NCBI GenBank assembly: GCA_018105865.1
Contig: CM030865.1
Location: 6,106,182 to 6,170,181 of the forward strand
DNA length: 64,000 bases
Source: Metaphire vulgaris
Taxonomy: Eukaryota > Annelida > Clitellata > Crassiclitellata > Megascolecidae
Direction: 5' to 3'
The notes under the pieces: model-generated
The model's input: the letters and a program-made list of their open reading frames with translations, nothing else
What the model was told of the DNA's origin: nothing
Databases searched by the model: none
Shown: piece after piece, positions 13,001 to 27,700 of the stretch
Numbering within the stretch: the stretch's first letter is position 1
Layout of the letters: each line of letters starts with the position of its first letter
Program-made: the position numbers and the translations under genes

Positions 13001-16000
13001 CTGGCTCGTCGGGCTGCGAGGAGAGCGGAGAGGTTGTTTCGGAGGGCTCAGAGCTCCGACGCGGAGCCGGTGGCTCGGGCTCAGTGGAGGGGGGCGCTTG
13101 ATCGGTATAGGCGGCTGGTCAGGGCTAAAGGGAGGGCCTACTGGAGGCAGACTTTTAGTCAGACCGGGGCTGACGGGAAGAGGACATGGCGGGTCCTCAA
13201 CACCTTGCTGGGAGAGGATAATAACACCTACGGTCCTGGTCCGGATTTCAGTGCAGAAGACTTCCACCAGTTCATAGAGGAGAAAGTGGCCAGGATACGT
13301 GACAGGACTGCGAATGCCGGTCCCGCGACTTTCTCTGCGCATGATGGCCCGCGACTGTCGGTCTTTTCCTCCCCGTCCCTTGAGGAGGTGGTGGCCTTGG
13401 TGAGGTCAGCCCCAAATAAGCAATGCCCGGCCGACCCGCTTCCTGTTTGGCTACTAAAGGACTCGATTGAGCTGCTCGCCCCTTTTATTAGAACGTTAAT
13501 AACCGTGTCTCTGGAGACGTGTGAGTTTCCGTCTGAATGGAAACACGCGACCGTAAGGCCCCATTTGAAACGGCCGGGGCTTGATTTGTCAGAGCCTGCG
13601 AGCTACAGACCAGTCTCCAATCTTACTTTTCTTTCTAAGCTTTTGGAGAGGTTGGTTAACAGGCAGCTCATAGGGTTTCTCACTGCCAACGGACTCATGC
13701 CGCGCGATCAGTCAGCCTATCGCCGGGGGCACTCGACTGAATCTGCTATTCTTAAGATCTTCAACGATCTTGTCGACGATGTGTCGAACGGACGGCTTGC
13801 ACTCCTATGTCTCCTCGACCTCTCGTCGGCATTTGATTCTGTCGATCATGATATCCTTATACGCCGGCTTGAGAAATCGTTCGGAGTGTGTGGTTCCTCC
13901 TTGCGGTGGATAGCCAGCTATCTCTCTGATAGAGTGCAATCTGTAATGTGCGGTGGGAAACTCTCTATGGGGCGGAACGTTGGCTGTGGAGTTCCTGAAG
14001 GGTCAGTACTTGGTCCATTACTTTTTATTCTGTACACGGCCGATCTGAGATCAATTATTGCGGCCTTTGGACTGGCACCCCATAGCTATGCTGATGACAG
14101 TCAGATTTACTCGTCCTGCCTTCCTGGTGATGTGGAGGCGCTTCGGGAACGGTTCATCGAGTGTCTAGTCGCTGTCTCGAAGTGGGCGGAGGAAAATCGA
14201 CTGGCCCTGAACGTGGGAAAAACTGAGTTCCTGTGGGTCAGCACCCCTCGGAGAAGGATGCTGGTGAGTCGCAAACCGTTCGCGATGGGTGATGTTACCA
14301 TTGTCCCTCCGAGTGCGTGCGGCTGTTGGGGGTACTCTTTGATGGGACTCTTTCATTCGAGCCACACGTAAACGATGTGATCAGGCGATGTCACTTTCAA
14401 CTGAGAAGGATCCGATCAGTCCGGCGATATCTGCCTGTATCCGGAGTGGTACACTTGGTCCGGGCCTTGGTGCTAACTAGGATCGACTATTGCAATAGTG
14501 TCCTGTTGGGCCTCCCGGTTAGCAAACTTGAACGGCTGCAGTCTGTTCTGAATCTCTCGGCGAGGATTGTGTTCGGATGTCGCTGGCGCGAACATGTAAC
14601 ACCACTTCTCAGGGATCGTCTACATTGGCTCCGAGTCCCTGAGCGGATTGTGTTCAAATGATGCTGGCTGACGTACAGAGCGCTGCATGACCCGTGCTGT
14701 CCTGAGTACCTTGCCTCTCTTGTAAAGAGACCGCAGGGTAATGACAGGAGAGCTTAGCTCCGCTCGAGTCGCGGCGTTAAACTTCACGTTCCTCCCCCAT
14801 CCAAGACCGCCAAGTTCGGAGAGAGATCCTTCACTAGGGGTAATCCTATCTTGTGGAACTCTCTTCCTGATGAGACCACCATGGCTTATACTCCCGAGCA
14901 TTTCATCACGAGATTAAAAACGCATCTGTTTAGGTTGGGTTATAGTTGAGATGTTAAAGCGCTTTTGTTGTGGGCCCCAGCCTTGTTACAGCGCTATAGA
15001 AATTGTCTAGGAATGAATGAATGAACTTGAAAGTACATAATACAATAACAGCTTAAGTAAAATCAAATTTCAGCGGCATACAGCAGAGTGGAAGTAAAAT
15101 ATCAAATTATGGTCGCTTTTCGCAAAGGTGGGCTTCGTACATGAACACCGCATTAGTGCATATTTCCCATTCTAAAATTATTTTCAGTGAAGATTTATAA
15201 CCGTTGCAGCCATTAGAAGAAAAGCAATCTATCTGATGAAAGAAAATGATAAACCATAAGCATACTGAAATGGGCCATGGTGACAAAACGTCATTATCCT
15301 CACTCATCTAATGCCGGAAAAATCAAAGTATTAAGATAGGAAATAAACGTGAAAACCATGGAAAGTTTTTACTGTAGGTCTTAGTGGAAAAAGTTATTAA
15401 AACGAAAAACGGATCTAAGAAAATGTCGAAAATTTATTTTGAAAAACGATCTGTAAAGTCTCGAAAAGAAAAGCATCGGACGAGTCTTCAGCATAAGAAA
15501 AGAAAAGCAAAGGGTGGCATTCACCGAGAGAAGAGAAAATGTGCCTCAAATGAACCTGAATATAGAACTATCGCCCGTAATCTATGAGATCGAACAAACA
15601 GATTAATTTCAACGCAAAGACTTTAATACCATGATTGGGTCCGGCGCAAATCCAATGGCCGTCCAAGTATCCGGCGCTTGTCTTGCTGTGATTGTGAATG
15701 TAATGGCGTCATTCGTTGAACTGACGAGCCATGATGCTTTGTATTGACACGAAGAAGTTACACTGCAGTTGGCAGGTGACATCCATTCGCCATAACCTCC
15801 CATATTGCCTGTTGTTATTCACAATTTTTCGTCATGTGAGATACAAGTACCAAATATTGGCTGATTAAAAATCACAGTGCAATGAGATGCATGTATAAAA
15901 TGGGAACGTCACATCCGTGTGGAGGTCGTTTGGAGAAATTCAACCGATAAAGATTCTACATGAAAACCTTTTTGCGAAGCAGCAATGTTTCTTAAAAATA

Positions 16001-18670
16001 ACGAGAACTTTCAAATGACAGAAATCTCAGAAAAATGCTAAAATGATTTCAAAGGCAGTATAGGAATGAATTCTTTTAAGAGATTACAACTCAGGTGTTT
16101 TCAGCACTATGAAAAGACGTATAAGTAAACTTGCCTGAAAAACTGGTCGAAGACTGAGTAGAAACAGAACTTCCAGAAGACAGTTGGCCAGAACTGGTAA
16201 CTCCTGTCGAGGTTTGAGTAGCCGTCGAACTTTCAATCGATTTCGGGCTTGTTGTTGTTGCAGTTTCGCCACTCGTAGTCGCAGTAGCTGATGCTGAAAC
16301 ACACAGGTGACAGAAATTAATTGAATACATACCGCATATATAACAGATTAGATTTCATAATTTAATTCGTCTTCTAGCGGTAGTCAGGCAATAGAAAGAC
16401 TATAGCTGTATATTATGAATATCATGTAATTCTCACGCATGACTTGGTTATACCGAATGAATCAGTTTCTAACCGATTGCTCCGCCACTTATGCAGATTT
16501 TAGTCGTTGATGCCGTGGGTGTCGTGTAATGTCTACTAATGACGCCATTTGTCACTGATCCACCTCCGACGGGAAACAAGAAATAGTAGCAATCGGTCTC
16601 GGTGAGGTTATAGTCGTTTGTATCCGTTGAGATGCGATTACGTGAGAAAGTCATCGTAAGATATCCGTTTTGATTGGTGAAACTGGTGTTCCAGAAGTTT
16701 TGAATTGCATCTCCCGATGGTCTTGACCATCGATCTGCAATCCAGCTGAAACAAAGCTTTTACCGTGCAACTAAGGATGCAATTTCGACGTCAAGTAATG
16801 TCATTCGAGTTACATGAACGAAGGATAATTATTGTTCATCACATGATCAAGTCAGATGATTCGTCGCCTATTTATGTGAGAATTTGACTGTTTTAACTTG
16901 AAAATTTGAAAAGATGTTAAACGTCCTGGAAAGTGTAATTGACACTAAACTGACCCGTCAACGATCACAGGCAAACCGTTGCTGTCGATGAATCCATAGG
17001 CGACATCAACATTTTGCTACAAAGAACGAAAAATGATGCATATAAAGAGCTCTTGTCTTGCGACTCGCCGTGGTTTGAATATAAAACGACAGCTTGAAAG
17101 TACATAATACAAAAACAGCTTAATTAAAAACAAATTTCAGCGGCATGCAGCAGAGTGGAAGTAAAATATCAAATTATGGTCGCTTTTCGCAAAGGTCCGA
17201 CGTGGGCTTCGTACATGAACACCGCATTAGTGCATATTTTCCATTCTAAAATTATTTTCAGTGAAGATTTATAACCGTTGCAGCCATTAGAAGAAAAGCA
17301 ATCTATCTAATTAAAGAAAATGACAAAGCATAAGCATACTGAAATGGGCCATGGTGACAAAACATCATTATCCTCACTCATCTAATGCCGAGAAAAATCA
17401 AAGTATTAAGATAGGAAATAAACGTGAAAACCATGGAAAGTTTTTTTTACTGTAGGTCTCAGTGAAAAAAGTTATTAAAACGAAAAACGGATCTAAGAAA
17501 ATGTCGAAAAATTATTTTGAAAAACGATCTGTAAAGTCTCGAAAAGAAAAGCATCGTAAGAGTTTTCAGCGTAGGAAAAGAAAAGCAAAGGGTGGCATTC
17601 ACTGAGAGAAGAGAAAATGTGCATCAGATGAACCTGAATATAGAACTATCGCCCGTAATCTATGAGATCTAACAAAAACCAGATTAATTTCAATGCAAAG
17701 ACTTTAATACCATTATTGGGTCCGGCGCAAATCCAATGGCCGTCCAAGTATCCGGCGCTTGTCTTGCTGTGATTGTGAATGTAATGGCGTCATTCGTTGA
17801 ACTGACGAGCCATGATGCTTTGTATTGACACGAAGAAGTTACACTGCAGTTGGCAGGTGACATCCATTCGCCATAACCTCCCATATTGCCTGTTGTTATT
17901 CACAATTTTCCGTCATGTGAGATACAAGTACCAAATATTGGCTGATTAAAAGTTACAGTGCAATGAGATGCATGTATAAAATGGGAACGTCACATCCGTG
18001 TGGAGGTCGTTTGGAGAAATTCAACCGATAAAGATTCTACATGAAAACCTTTTTGCGAAGCAGCAATGTTTCTTAAAAATAACGAGAACTTTCAAATGAC
18101 AGAAATCTCAGAAAGATGCTAAAATGATTTCAAATGAAGTATAGCAATGAATTCTTCTAAGAGATTACAACTCAGATGTTTTCAGCACTATGAAAAGTCT
18201 TCAGTCGGTGCTAAACGTCTCAGCTCGTCTGATTTTTGGCTCGAGTTGGAACGAGCACGTGACACCGTTTCTACGTGATAATCTTCACTGGCTCAGGATT
18301 CCGGAGCGCATAACCTTCAAGCGTTGCTGGCTAACATTTCGGGCGCTGTATGACCTTTTTTGCCCCAGCTACTTATCGGGCCTGGTCATTAAGTCTACGG
18401 CGGTCGATCGGCGATCGCGGCTTCGCTCAAGCAACTGTCGTCAATTGGTGGTTCCTCTTCCGTCCAAGACGGCTGTCTTCGGTGACAGATCATTCCGGAA
18501 GGGCAATCCGAGTCTGTGGAACTCTCTGCCGAAGAAGGTGACAATTGTGACCTCCCTGATTTGTTTATCAAGTGCCTTAAGACGCATATGTTTAATATAT
18601 CTTATAATGTTCATTGTTAAGCGCTTTTGACTTTAGTCTTCACTATGCTTACTGCGCTCTATAAATTGTC

Positions 18671-18703
<33 letters not shown>

Positions 18704-21700
18704 GACGTATAAGTAAAATTGCCTGAAAAACTGGTCGAAGACTGAGTAGAAACAGAACTTCCAGAAGACAATTGGCCAGAACTGGTAACTCCTGTCGAGG
18801 TTTGAGTAGCCGTCGAACTTTCAATCGATTTCGGGCTTGTTGTTGTTGCAGTTTCGCCACTCGTAGTCGCAGTAGCTGATGCTGAAACACACAGGTGACA
18901 GAAATTAATTGAATACATACCGCATATATAACAGATTAGATTTCATAATTTAATTCGTCTTCTAGCGGTAGTCAGGCAATAGGAAGACTATAGCTGTATA
19001 TTATGAATATCATGTAATTCTCACGCATGACTTGGTTATACCGAATGAATCAGTTTCTAACCGATTGCTCCGCCACTTATGCAGATTTTAGTCGTTGATG
19101 CCGTGGGTGTCGTGTAATGTCTACTAATGACGCCATTTGTCACTGATCCACCTCCGACGGGAAACAAGAAATAGTAGCAATCGGTCTCGGTGAGGTTATA
19201 GTCGTTTGTATCCGTTGAGATGCGATTACGTGAGAAAGTCATCGTAAGATATCCGTTTTGATTGGTGAAACTGGTGTTCCAGAAGTTTTGAATTGCATCT
19301 CCCGATGGTCTTGACCATCGATCTGCAATCCAGCTGAAACAAAGCTTTTACCGTGCAACTAAGGATGCAATTTCGACGTCAAGTAATATCATTCGAGTTA
19401 CATGAACGAAGGATAATTATTGTTCATCACGTGATCAAGTCAGATGATTCGTCGCCTATTTATGTGAGAATTTGACTGTTTTAACTTGAAAACTTGAAAA
19501 GATGTTAAACGTCCTGGAAAGTGTAATTGACACTAAACTGACCCGTCAACGATCACAGGCAAACCGTTGCTGTCGATGAATCCATAGGCGACATCAACAT
19601 TTTGCTACAAAGAACGAAAAATGATGCATATAAAGAGCTCTTGTCTTGCGACTCGCCGTGGTTTGAATATAAAACGACAGCTTGAAAGTACATAATACAA
19701 AAACAGCTTAATTAAAAACAAATTTCAGCGGCATGCAGCAGAGTGGAAGTAAAATATCAAATTATGGTCGCTTTTCGCAAAGGTCCGACGTGGGCTTCGT
19801 ACATGAACACCGCATTAGTGCATATTTTCCATTCTAAAATTATTTTCAGTGAAGATTTATAACCGTTGCAGCCATTAGAAGAAAAGCAATCTATCTAATT
19901 AAAGAAAATGACAAAGCATAAGCATACTGAAATGGGCCATGGTGACAAAACATCATTATCCTCACTCATCTAATGCCGAGAAAAATCAAAGTATTAAGAT
20001 AGGAAATAAACGTGAAAACCATGGAAAGTTTTTTTTACTGTAGGTCTCAGTGAAAAAAGTTATTAAAACGAAAAACGGATCTAAGAAAATGTCGAAAAAT
20101 TATTTTGAAAAACGATCTGTAAAGTCTCGAAAAGAAAAGCATCGTAAGAGTTTTCAACGTAGGAAAAGAAAAGCAAAGGGTGGCATTCACTGAGAGAAGA
20201 GAAAATGTGCCTCAAATGAACCTGAATATAGAACTATCGCCCGTAATCTCTGAGATCTAACAAAAACAGATTAATTTCAATGCAAAGACTTTAATACCAT
20301 TATTGGGTCCGGCGCAAATCCAATGGCCGTCCAAGTATCCGGCGCTTGTCTTGCTGTGATTGTGAATGTAATGGCGTCATTCGTTGAACTGACGAGCCAT
20401 GATGCTTTGTATTGACACGAAGAAGTTACACTGCAGTTGGCAGGTGACATCCATTCGCCATAACCTCCCATATTGCCTGTTGTTATTCACAATTTTTCGT
20501 CATGTGAGATACAAGTACCAAATATTGGCTGATTAAAAATCACAGTGCCATGAGATGCATGTATAAAATGGGAACGTCACATCCGTGTGGAGGTCGTTTG
20601 GAGAAATTCAACCGATAAAGATTCTACATGAAAAACTTTTTGCGAAGCAGCAATGTTTCTTAAAAATAACGAGAACTTTCAAATGACAGAAATCTCAGAA
20701 AAATGCTAAAATGATTTCAAAGGCAGTATAGGAATGAATTCTTTTAAGAGATTACAACTCAGATGTTTTCAGCACTATGAAAAGACGTATAAGTAAACTT
20801 GCCTGAAAAACTGGTCGAAGACTGAGTAGAAACAGAACTTCCAGAAGACAGTTGGCCAGAACTGGTAACTCCTGTCGAGGTTTGAGTAGCCGTCGAACTT
20901 TCAATCGATTTCGGGCTTGTTGTTGTTGCAGTTTCGCCACTCGTAGTCGCAGTAGCTGATGCTGAAACACACAGGTGACAGAAATTAATTGAATACATAC
21001 CGCATATATAACAGATTAGATTTCATAATTTAATTCGTCTTCTAGCGGTAGTCAGGCAATAGAAAGACTATAGCTGTATATTATGAATATCATGTAATTC
21101 TCACGCATGACTTGGTTATACCGAATGAATCAGTTTCTAACCGATTGCTCCGCCAGTTATGCATATTTTAGTCGTTGATGCCGTGGGTGTCGTGTAATGT
21201 CTACTAATGACGCCATTTGTCACTGATCCACCTCCGACGGGAAACAAGAAATAGTAGCAATCGGTCTCGGTGAGGTTATAGTCGTTTGTATCCGTTGAGA
21301 TGCGATTACGTGAGAAAGTCATCGTAAGATATCCGTTTTGATTGGTGAAACTGGTGTTCCAGAAGTTTTGAATTGCATCTCCCGATGGTCTTGACCATCG
21401 ATCTGCAATCCAGCTGAAACAAAGCTTTTACCGTGCAACTAAGGATGCAATTTCGACGTCAAGTAATATCATTCGAGTTACATGAACGAAGGATAATTAT
21501 TGTTCATCACATGATCAAGTCAGATGATTCGTCGCCTATTTATGTGAGAATTTAACTGATTTAACTTGAAAACTTGAAAAGATGTTAAACGTCCTGGAAA
21601 GTGTAATTGACACTAAACTGACCCGTCAACGATCACAGGCAAACCGTTGCTGTCGATGAATCCATAGGCGACATCAACATTTTGCTACAAAGAACGAAAA

Positions 21701-24700
21701 ATGATGCATATAAAGAGCTCTTGTCTTGCGACTCGCCGTGGTTTGAATATAAAACGACAGCTTGAAAGTACATAATACAAAAACAGCTTAATTAAAAACA
21801 AATTTCAGCGGCATGCAGCAGAGTGGAAGTAAAATATCAAATTATGGTCGCTTTTCGCAAAGGTCCGACGTGGGCTTCGTACATGAACACCGCATTAGTG
21901 CATATTTTCCATTCTAAAATTATTTTCAGTGAAGATTTATAACCGTTGCAGCCATTAGAAGAAAAGCAATCTATCTAATTAAAGAAAATGACAAAGCATA
22001 AGCATACTGAAATGGGCCATGGTGACAAAACATCATTATCCTCACTCATCTAATGCCGAGAAAAATCAAAGTATTAAGATAGGAAATAAACGTGAAAACC
22101 ATGGAAAGTTTTTTTTTTACTGTAGGTCTCAGTGAAAAAGTTATTAAAACGAAAAACGGATCTAAGAAAATGTCGAAAAATTATTTTGAAAAACGATCTG
22201 TAAAGTCTCGAAAAGAAAAGCATCGTAAGAGTTTTCAGCGTAGGAAAAGAAAAGCAAAGGGTGGCATTCACTGAGAGAAGAGAAAATGTGCCTCAAATGA
22301 ACCTGAATATAGAACTATCGCCCGTAATCTCTGAGATCTAACAAAAACAGATTAATTTCAATGCAAAGACTTTAATACCATTATTGGGTCCGGCGCAAAT
22401 CCAATGGCCGTCCAAGTATCCGGCGCTTGTCTTGCTGTGATTGTGAATGTAATGGCGTCATTCGTTGAACTGACTAGCCATGATGCTTTGTATTGACACG
22501 AAGAAGTTACACTGCAGTTGGCAGGTGACATCCATTCGCCATAACCTCCCATATTGCCTGTTGTTATTCACAATTTTTCGTCATGTGAGATACAAGTACC
22601 AAATATTGGCTGATTAAAAATCACAGTGCAATGAGATGCATGTATAAAATGGGAACGTCACATCCGTGTGGAGGTCGTTTGGAGAAATTCAACCGATAAA
22701 GATTCTACATGAAAACCTTTTTGCGAAGCAGCAATGTTTCTTAAAAATAACGAGAACTTTCAAATGACAGAAATCTCAGAAAAATGCTAAAATGATTTCA
22801 AAGGCAGTATAGGAATGAATTCTTTTAAGAGATTACAACTCAGATGTTTTCAGCACTATGAAAAGACGTATAAGTAAACTTGCCTGAAAAACTGGTCGAA
22901 GACTGAGTAGAAACAGAACTTCCAGAAGACAGTTGGCCAGAACTGGTAACTCCTGTCGAGGTTTGAGTAGCCGTCGAACTTTCAATCGATTTCGGGCTTG
23001 TTGTTGTTGCAGTTTCGCCACTCGTAGTCGCAGTAGCTGATGCTGAAACACACAGGTGACAGAAATTAATTGAATACATACCGCATATATAACAGATTAG
23101 ATTTCATAATTTAATTCGTCTTCTAGCGGTAGTCAGGCAATAGAAAGACTATAGCTGTATATTATGAATATCATGTAATTCTCACGCATGACTTGGTTAT
23201 ACCGAATGAATCAGTTTCTAACCGATTGCTCCGCCACTTATGCAGATTTTAGTCGTTGATGCCGTGGGTGTCGTGTAATGTCTACTAATGACGCCATTTG
23301 TCACTGATCCACCTCCGACGGGAAACAATAAATAGTAGCAATCGGTCTCGGTGAGGTTATAGTCGTTTGTATCCGTTGAGATGCGATTACGTGAGAAAGT
23401 CATCGTAAGATATCCGTTTTGATTGGTGAAACTGGTGTTCCAGAAGTTTTGAATTGCATCTCCCGATGGTCTTGACCATCGATCTGCAATCCAGCTGAAA
23501 CAAAGCTTTTACCGTGCAACTAAGGATGCAATTTCGACGTCAAGTAATATCATTCGAGTTACATGAACGAAGGATAATTATTGTTCATCACATGATCAAG
23601 TCAGATGATTCGTCGCCTATTTATGTGAGAATTTAACTGATTTAACTTGAAAACTTGAAAAGATGTTAAACGTCCTGGAAAGTGTAATTGACACTAAACT
23701 GACCCGTCAACGATCACAGGCAAACCGTTGCTGTCGATGAATCCATAGGCGACATCAACATTTTGCTACAAAGAACGAAAAATGATGCATATAAAGAGCT
23801 CTTGTCTTGCGACTCGCCGTGGTTTGAATATAAAACGACAGCTTGAAAGTACATAATACAAAAACAGCTTAATTAAAAACAAATTTCAGCGGCATGCAGC
23901 AGAGTGGAAGTAAAATATCAAATTATGGTCGCTTTTCGCAAAGGTCCGACGTGGGCTTCGTACATGAACACCGCATTAGTGCATATTTTCCATTCTAAAA
24001 TTATTTTCAGTGAAGATTTATAACCGTTGCAGCCATTAGAAGAAAAGCAATCTATCTAATTAAAGAAAATGACAAAGCATAAGCATACTGAAATGGGCCA
24101 TGGTGACAAAACATCATTATCCTCACTCATCTAATGCCGAGAAAAATCAAAGTATTAAGATAGGAAATAAACGTGAAAACCATGGAAAGTTTTTTTTACT
24201 GTAGGTCTCAGTGAAAAAAGTTATTAAAACGAAAAACGGATCTAAGAAAATGTCGAAAAATTATTTTGAAAAACGATCTGTAAAGTCTCGAAAAGAAAAG
24301 CATCGTGAGTTTTCAGCGTAGGAAAAGAAAAGCAAAGGGTGGCATTCACTGAGAGAAGAGAAAATGTGCCTCAAATGAACCTGAATATAGAACTATCGCC
24401 CGTAATCTCTGAGATCTAACAAAAACAGATTAATTTCAATGCAAAGACTTTAATACCATTATTGGGTCCGGCGCAAATCCAATGGCCGTCCAAGTATCCG
24501 GCGCTTGTCTTGCTGTGATTGTGAATGTAATGGCGTCATTCGTTGAACTGACTAGCCATGATGCTTTGTATTGACACGAAGAAGTTACACTGCAGTTGGC
24601 AGGTGACATCCATTCGCCATAACCTCCCATATTGCCTGTTGTTATTCACAATTTTTCGTCATGTGAGATACAAGTACCAAATATTGGCTGATTAAAAATC

Positions 24701-27700
24701 ACAGTGCAATGAGATGCATGTATAAAATGGGAACGTCACATCCGTGTGGAGGTCGTTTGGAGAAATTCAACCGATAAAGATTCTACATGAAAACCTTTTT
24801 GCGAAGCAGCAATGTTTCTTAAAAATAACGAGAACTTTCAAATGACAGAAATCTCAGAAAAATGCTAAAATGATTTCAAAGGCAGTATAGGAATGAATTC
24901 TTTTAAGAGATTACAACTCAGATGTTTTCAGCACTATGAAAAGACGTATAAGTAAACTTGCCTGAAAAACTGGTCGAAGACTGAGTAGAAACAGAACTTC
25001 CAGAAGACAGTTGGCCAGAACTGGTAACTCCTGTCGAGGTTTGAGTAGCCGTCGAACTTTCAATCGATTTCGGGCTTGTTGTTGTTGCAGTTTCGCCACT
25101 CGTAGTCGCAGTAGCTGATGCTGAAACACACAGGTGACAGAAATTAATTGAATACATACCGCATATATAACAGATTAGATTTCATAATTTAATTCGTCTT
25201 CTAGCGGTAGTCAGGCAATAGAAAGACTATAGCTGTATATTATGAAGATCATGTAATTCTCACGCATGACTTGGTTATACCGAATGAATCAGTTTCTAAC
25301 CGATTGCTCCGCCAGTTATGCATATTTTAGTCGTTGATGCCGTGGGTGTCGTGTAATGTCTACTAATGACGCCATTTGTCACTGATCCACCTCCGACGGG
25401 AAACAAGAAATAGTAGCAATCGGTCTCGGTGAGGTTATAGTCGTTTGTATCCGTTGAGATGCGATTACGTGAGAAAGTCATCGTAAGATATCCGTTTTGA
25501 TTGGTGAAACTGGTGTTCCAGAAGTTTTGAATTGCATCTCCCGATGGTCTTGACCATCGATCTGCAATCCAGCTGAAACAAAGCTTTTACCGTGCAACTA
25601 AGGATGCAATTTCGACGTCAAGTAATATCATTCGAGTTACATGAACGAAGGATAATTATTGTTCATCACATGATCAAGTCAGATGATTCGTCGCCTATTT
25701 ATGTGAGAATTTGACTGTTTTAACTTGAAAACTTGAAAAGATGTTAAACGTCCTGGAAAGTGTAATTGACACTAAACTGACCCGTCAACGATCACAGGCA
25801 AAACCGTTGCTGTCGATGAATCCATAGGCGACATCAACATTTTGCTACAAAGAACGAAAAATGATGCATATAAAGAGCTCTTGTCTTGCGACTCGCCGTG
25901 GTTTGAATATAAAACGACAGCTTGAAAGTACATAATACAAAAACAGCTTAATTAAAAACAAATTTCAGCGGCATGCAGCAGAGTGGAAGTAAAATATCAA
26001 ATTATGGTCGCTTTTCGCAAAGGTCCGACGTGGGCTTCGTACATGAACACCGCATTAGTGCATATTTTCCATTCTAAAATTACTTTCAGTGAAGATTTAT
26101 AACCGTTGCAGCCATTAGAAGAAAAGCAATCTATCTAATTAAAGAAAATGACAAAGCATAAGCATACTGAAATGGGCCATGGTGACAAAACATCATTATC
26201 CTCACTCATCTAATGCCGAGAAAAATCAAAGTATTAAGATAGGAAATAAACGTGAAAACCATGGAAAGTTTTTTTACTGTAGGTCTCAGTGAAAAAAGTT
26301 ATTAAAACGAAAAACGGATCTAAGAAAATGTCGAAAAATTATTTTGAAAAACGATCTGTAAAGTCTCGAAAAGAAAAGCATCGTAAGAGTTTTCAGCGTA
26401 GGAAAAGAAAAGCAAAGGGTGGCATTCACTGAGAGAAGAGAAAATGTGCATCAGATGAACCTGAATATAGAACTATCGCCCGTAATCTATGAGATCTAAC
26501 AAAAACCAGATTAATTTCAATGCAAAGACTTTAATACCATTATTGGGTCCGGCGCAAATCCAATGGCCGTCCAAGTATCCGGCGCTTGTCTTGCTGTGAT
26601 TGTGAATGTAATGGCGTCATTCGTTGAACTGACGAGCCATGATGCTTTGTATTGACACGAAGAAGTTACACTGCAGTTGGCAGGTGACATCCATTCGCCA
26701 TAACCTCCCATATTGCCTGTTGTTATTCACAATTTTCCGTCATGTGAGATACAAGTACCAAATATTGGCTGATTAAAAGTTACAGTGCAATGAGATGCAT
26801 GTATAAAATGGGAACGTCACATCCGTGTGGAGGTCGTTTGGAGAAATTCAACCGATAAAGATTCTACATGAAAACCTTTTTGCGAAGCAGCAATGTTTCT
26901 TAAAAATAACGAGAACTTTCAAATGACAGAAATCTCAGAAAGATGCTAAAATGATTTCAAATGAAGTATAGCAATGAATTCTTCTAAGAGATTACAACTC
27001 AGATGTTTTCAGCACTATGAAAAGTCTTCAGTCGGTGCTAAACGTCTCAGCTCGTCTGATTTTTGGCTCGAGTTGGAACGAGCACGTGACACCGTTTCTA
27101 CGTGATAATCTTCACTGGCTCAGGATTCCGGAGCGCATAACCTTCAAGCGTTGCTGGCTAACATTTCGGGCGCTGTATGACCTTTTTTGCCCCAGCTACT
27201 TATCGGGCCTGGTCATTAAGTCTACGGCGGTCGATCGGCGATCGCGGCTTCGCTCAAGCAACTGTCGTCAATTGGTGGTTCCTCTTCCGTCCAAGACGGC
27301 TGTCTTCGGTGACAGATCATTCCGGAAGGGCAATCCGAGTCTGTGGAACTCTCTGCCGAAGAACGTGACAATTGTGACCTCCCCTGATTTGTTTATCAAG
27401 TGCCTTAAGACGCATATGTTTAATATATCTTATAATGTTCATTGTTAAGCGCTTTTGACTTTAGTCTTCACTATGCTTACTGCGCTCTATAAATTGTCTT
27501 AATAATAATAATAATAATAAAAGACGTATAAGTAAAATTGCCTGAAAAACTGGTCGAAGACTGAGTAGAAACAGAACTTCCAGAAGACAATTGGCCAGAA
27601 CTGGTAACTCCTGTCGAGGTTTGAGTAGCCGTCGAACTTTCAATCGATTTCGGGCTTGTTGTTGTTGCAGTTTCGCCACTCGTAGTCGCAGTAGCTGATG

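Noticed and set aside
12890..13342. 150-codon minus-strand frame rich in Pro and Ser
   Set aside because: It is the antisense shadow of the CR1-like reverse transcriptase.
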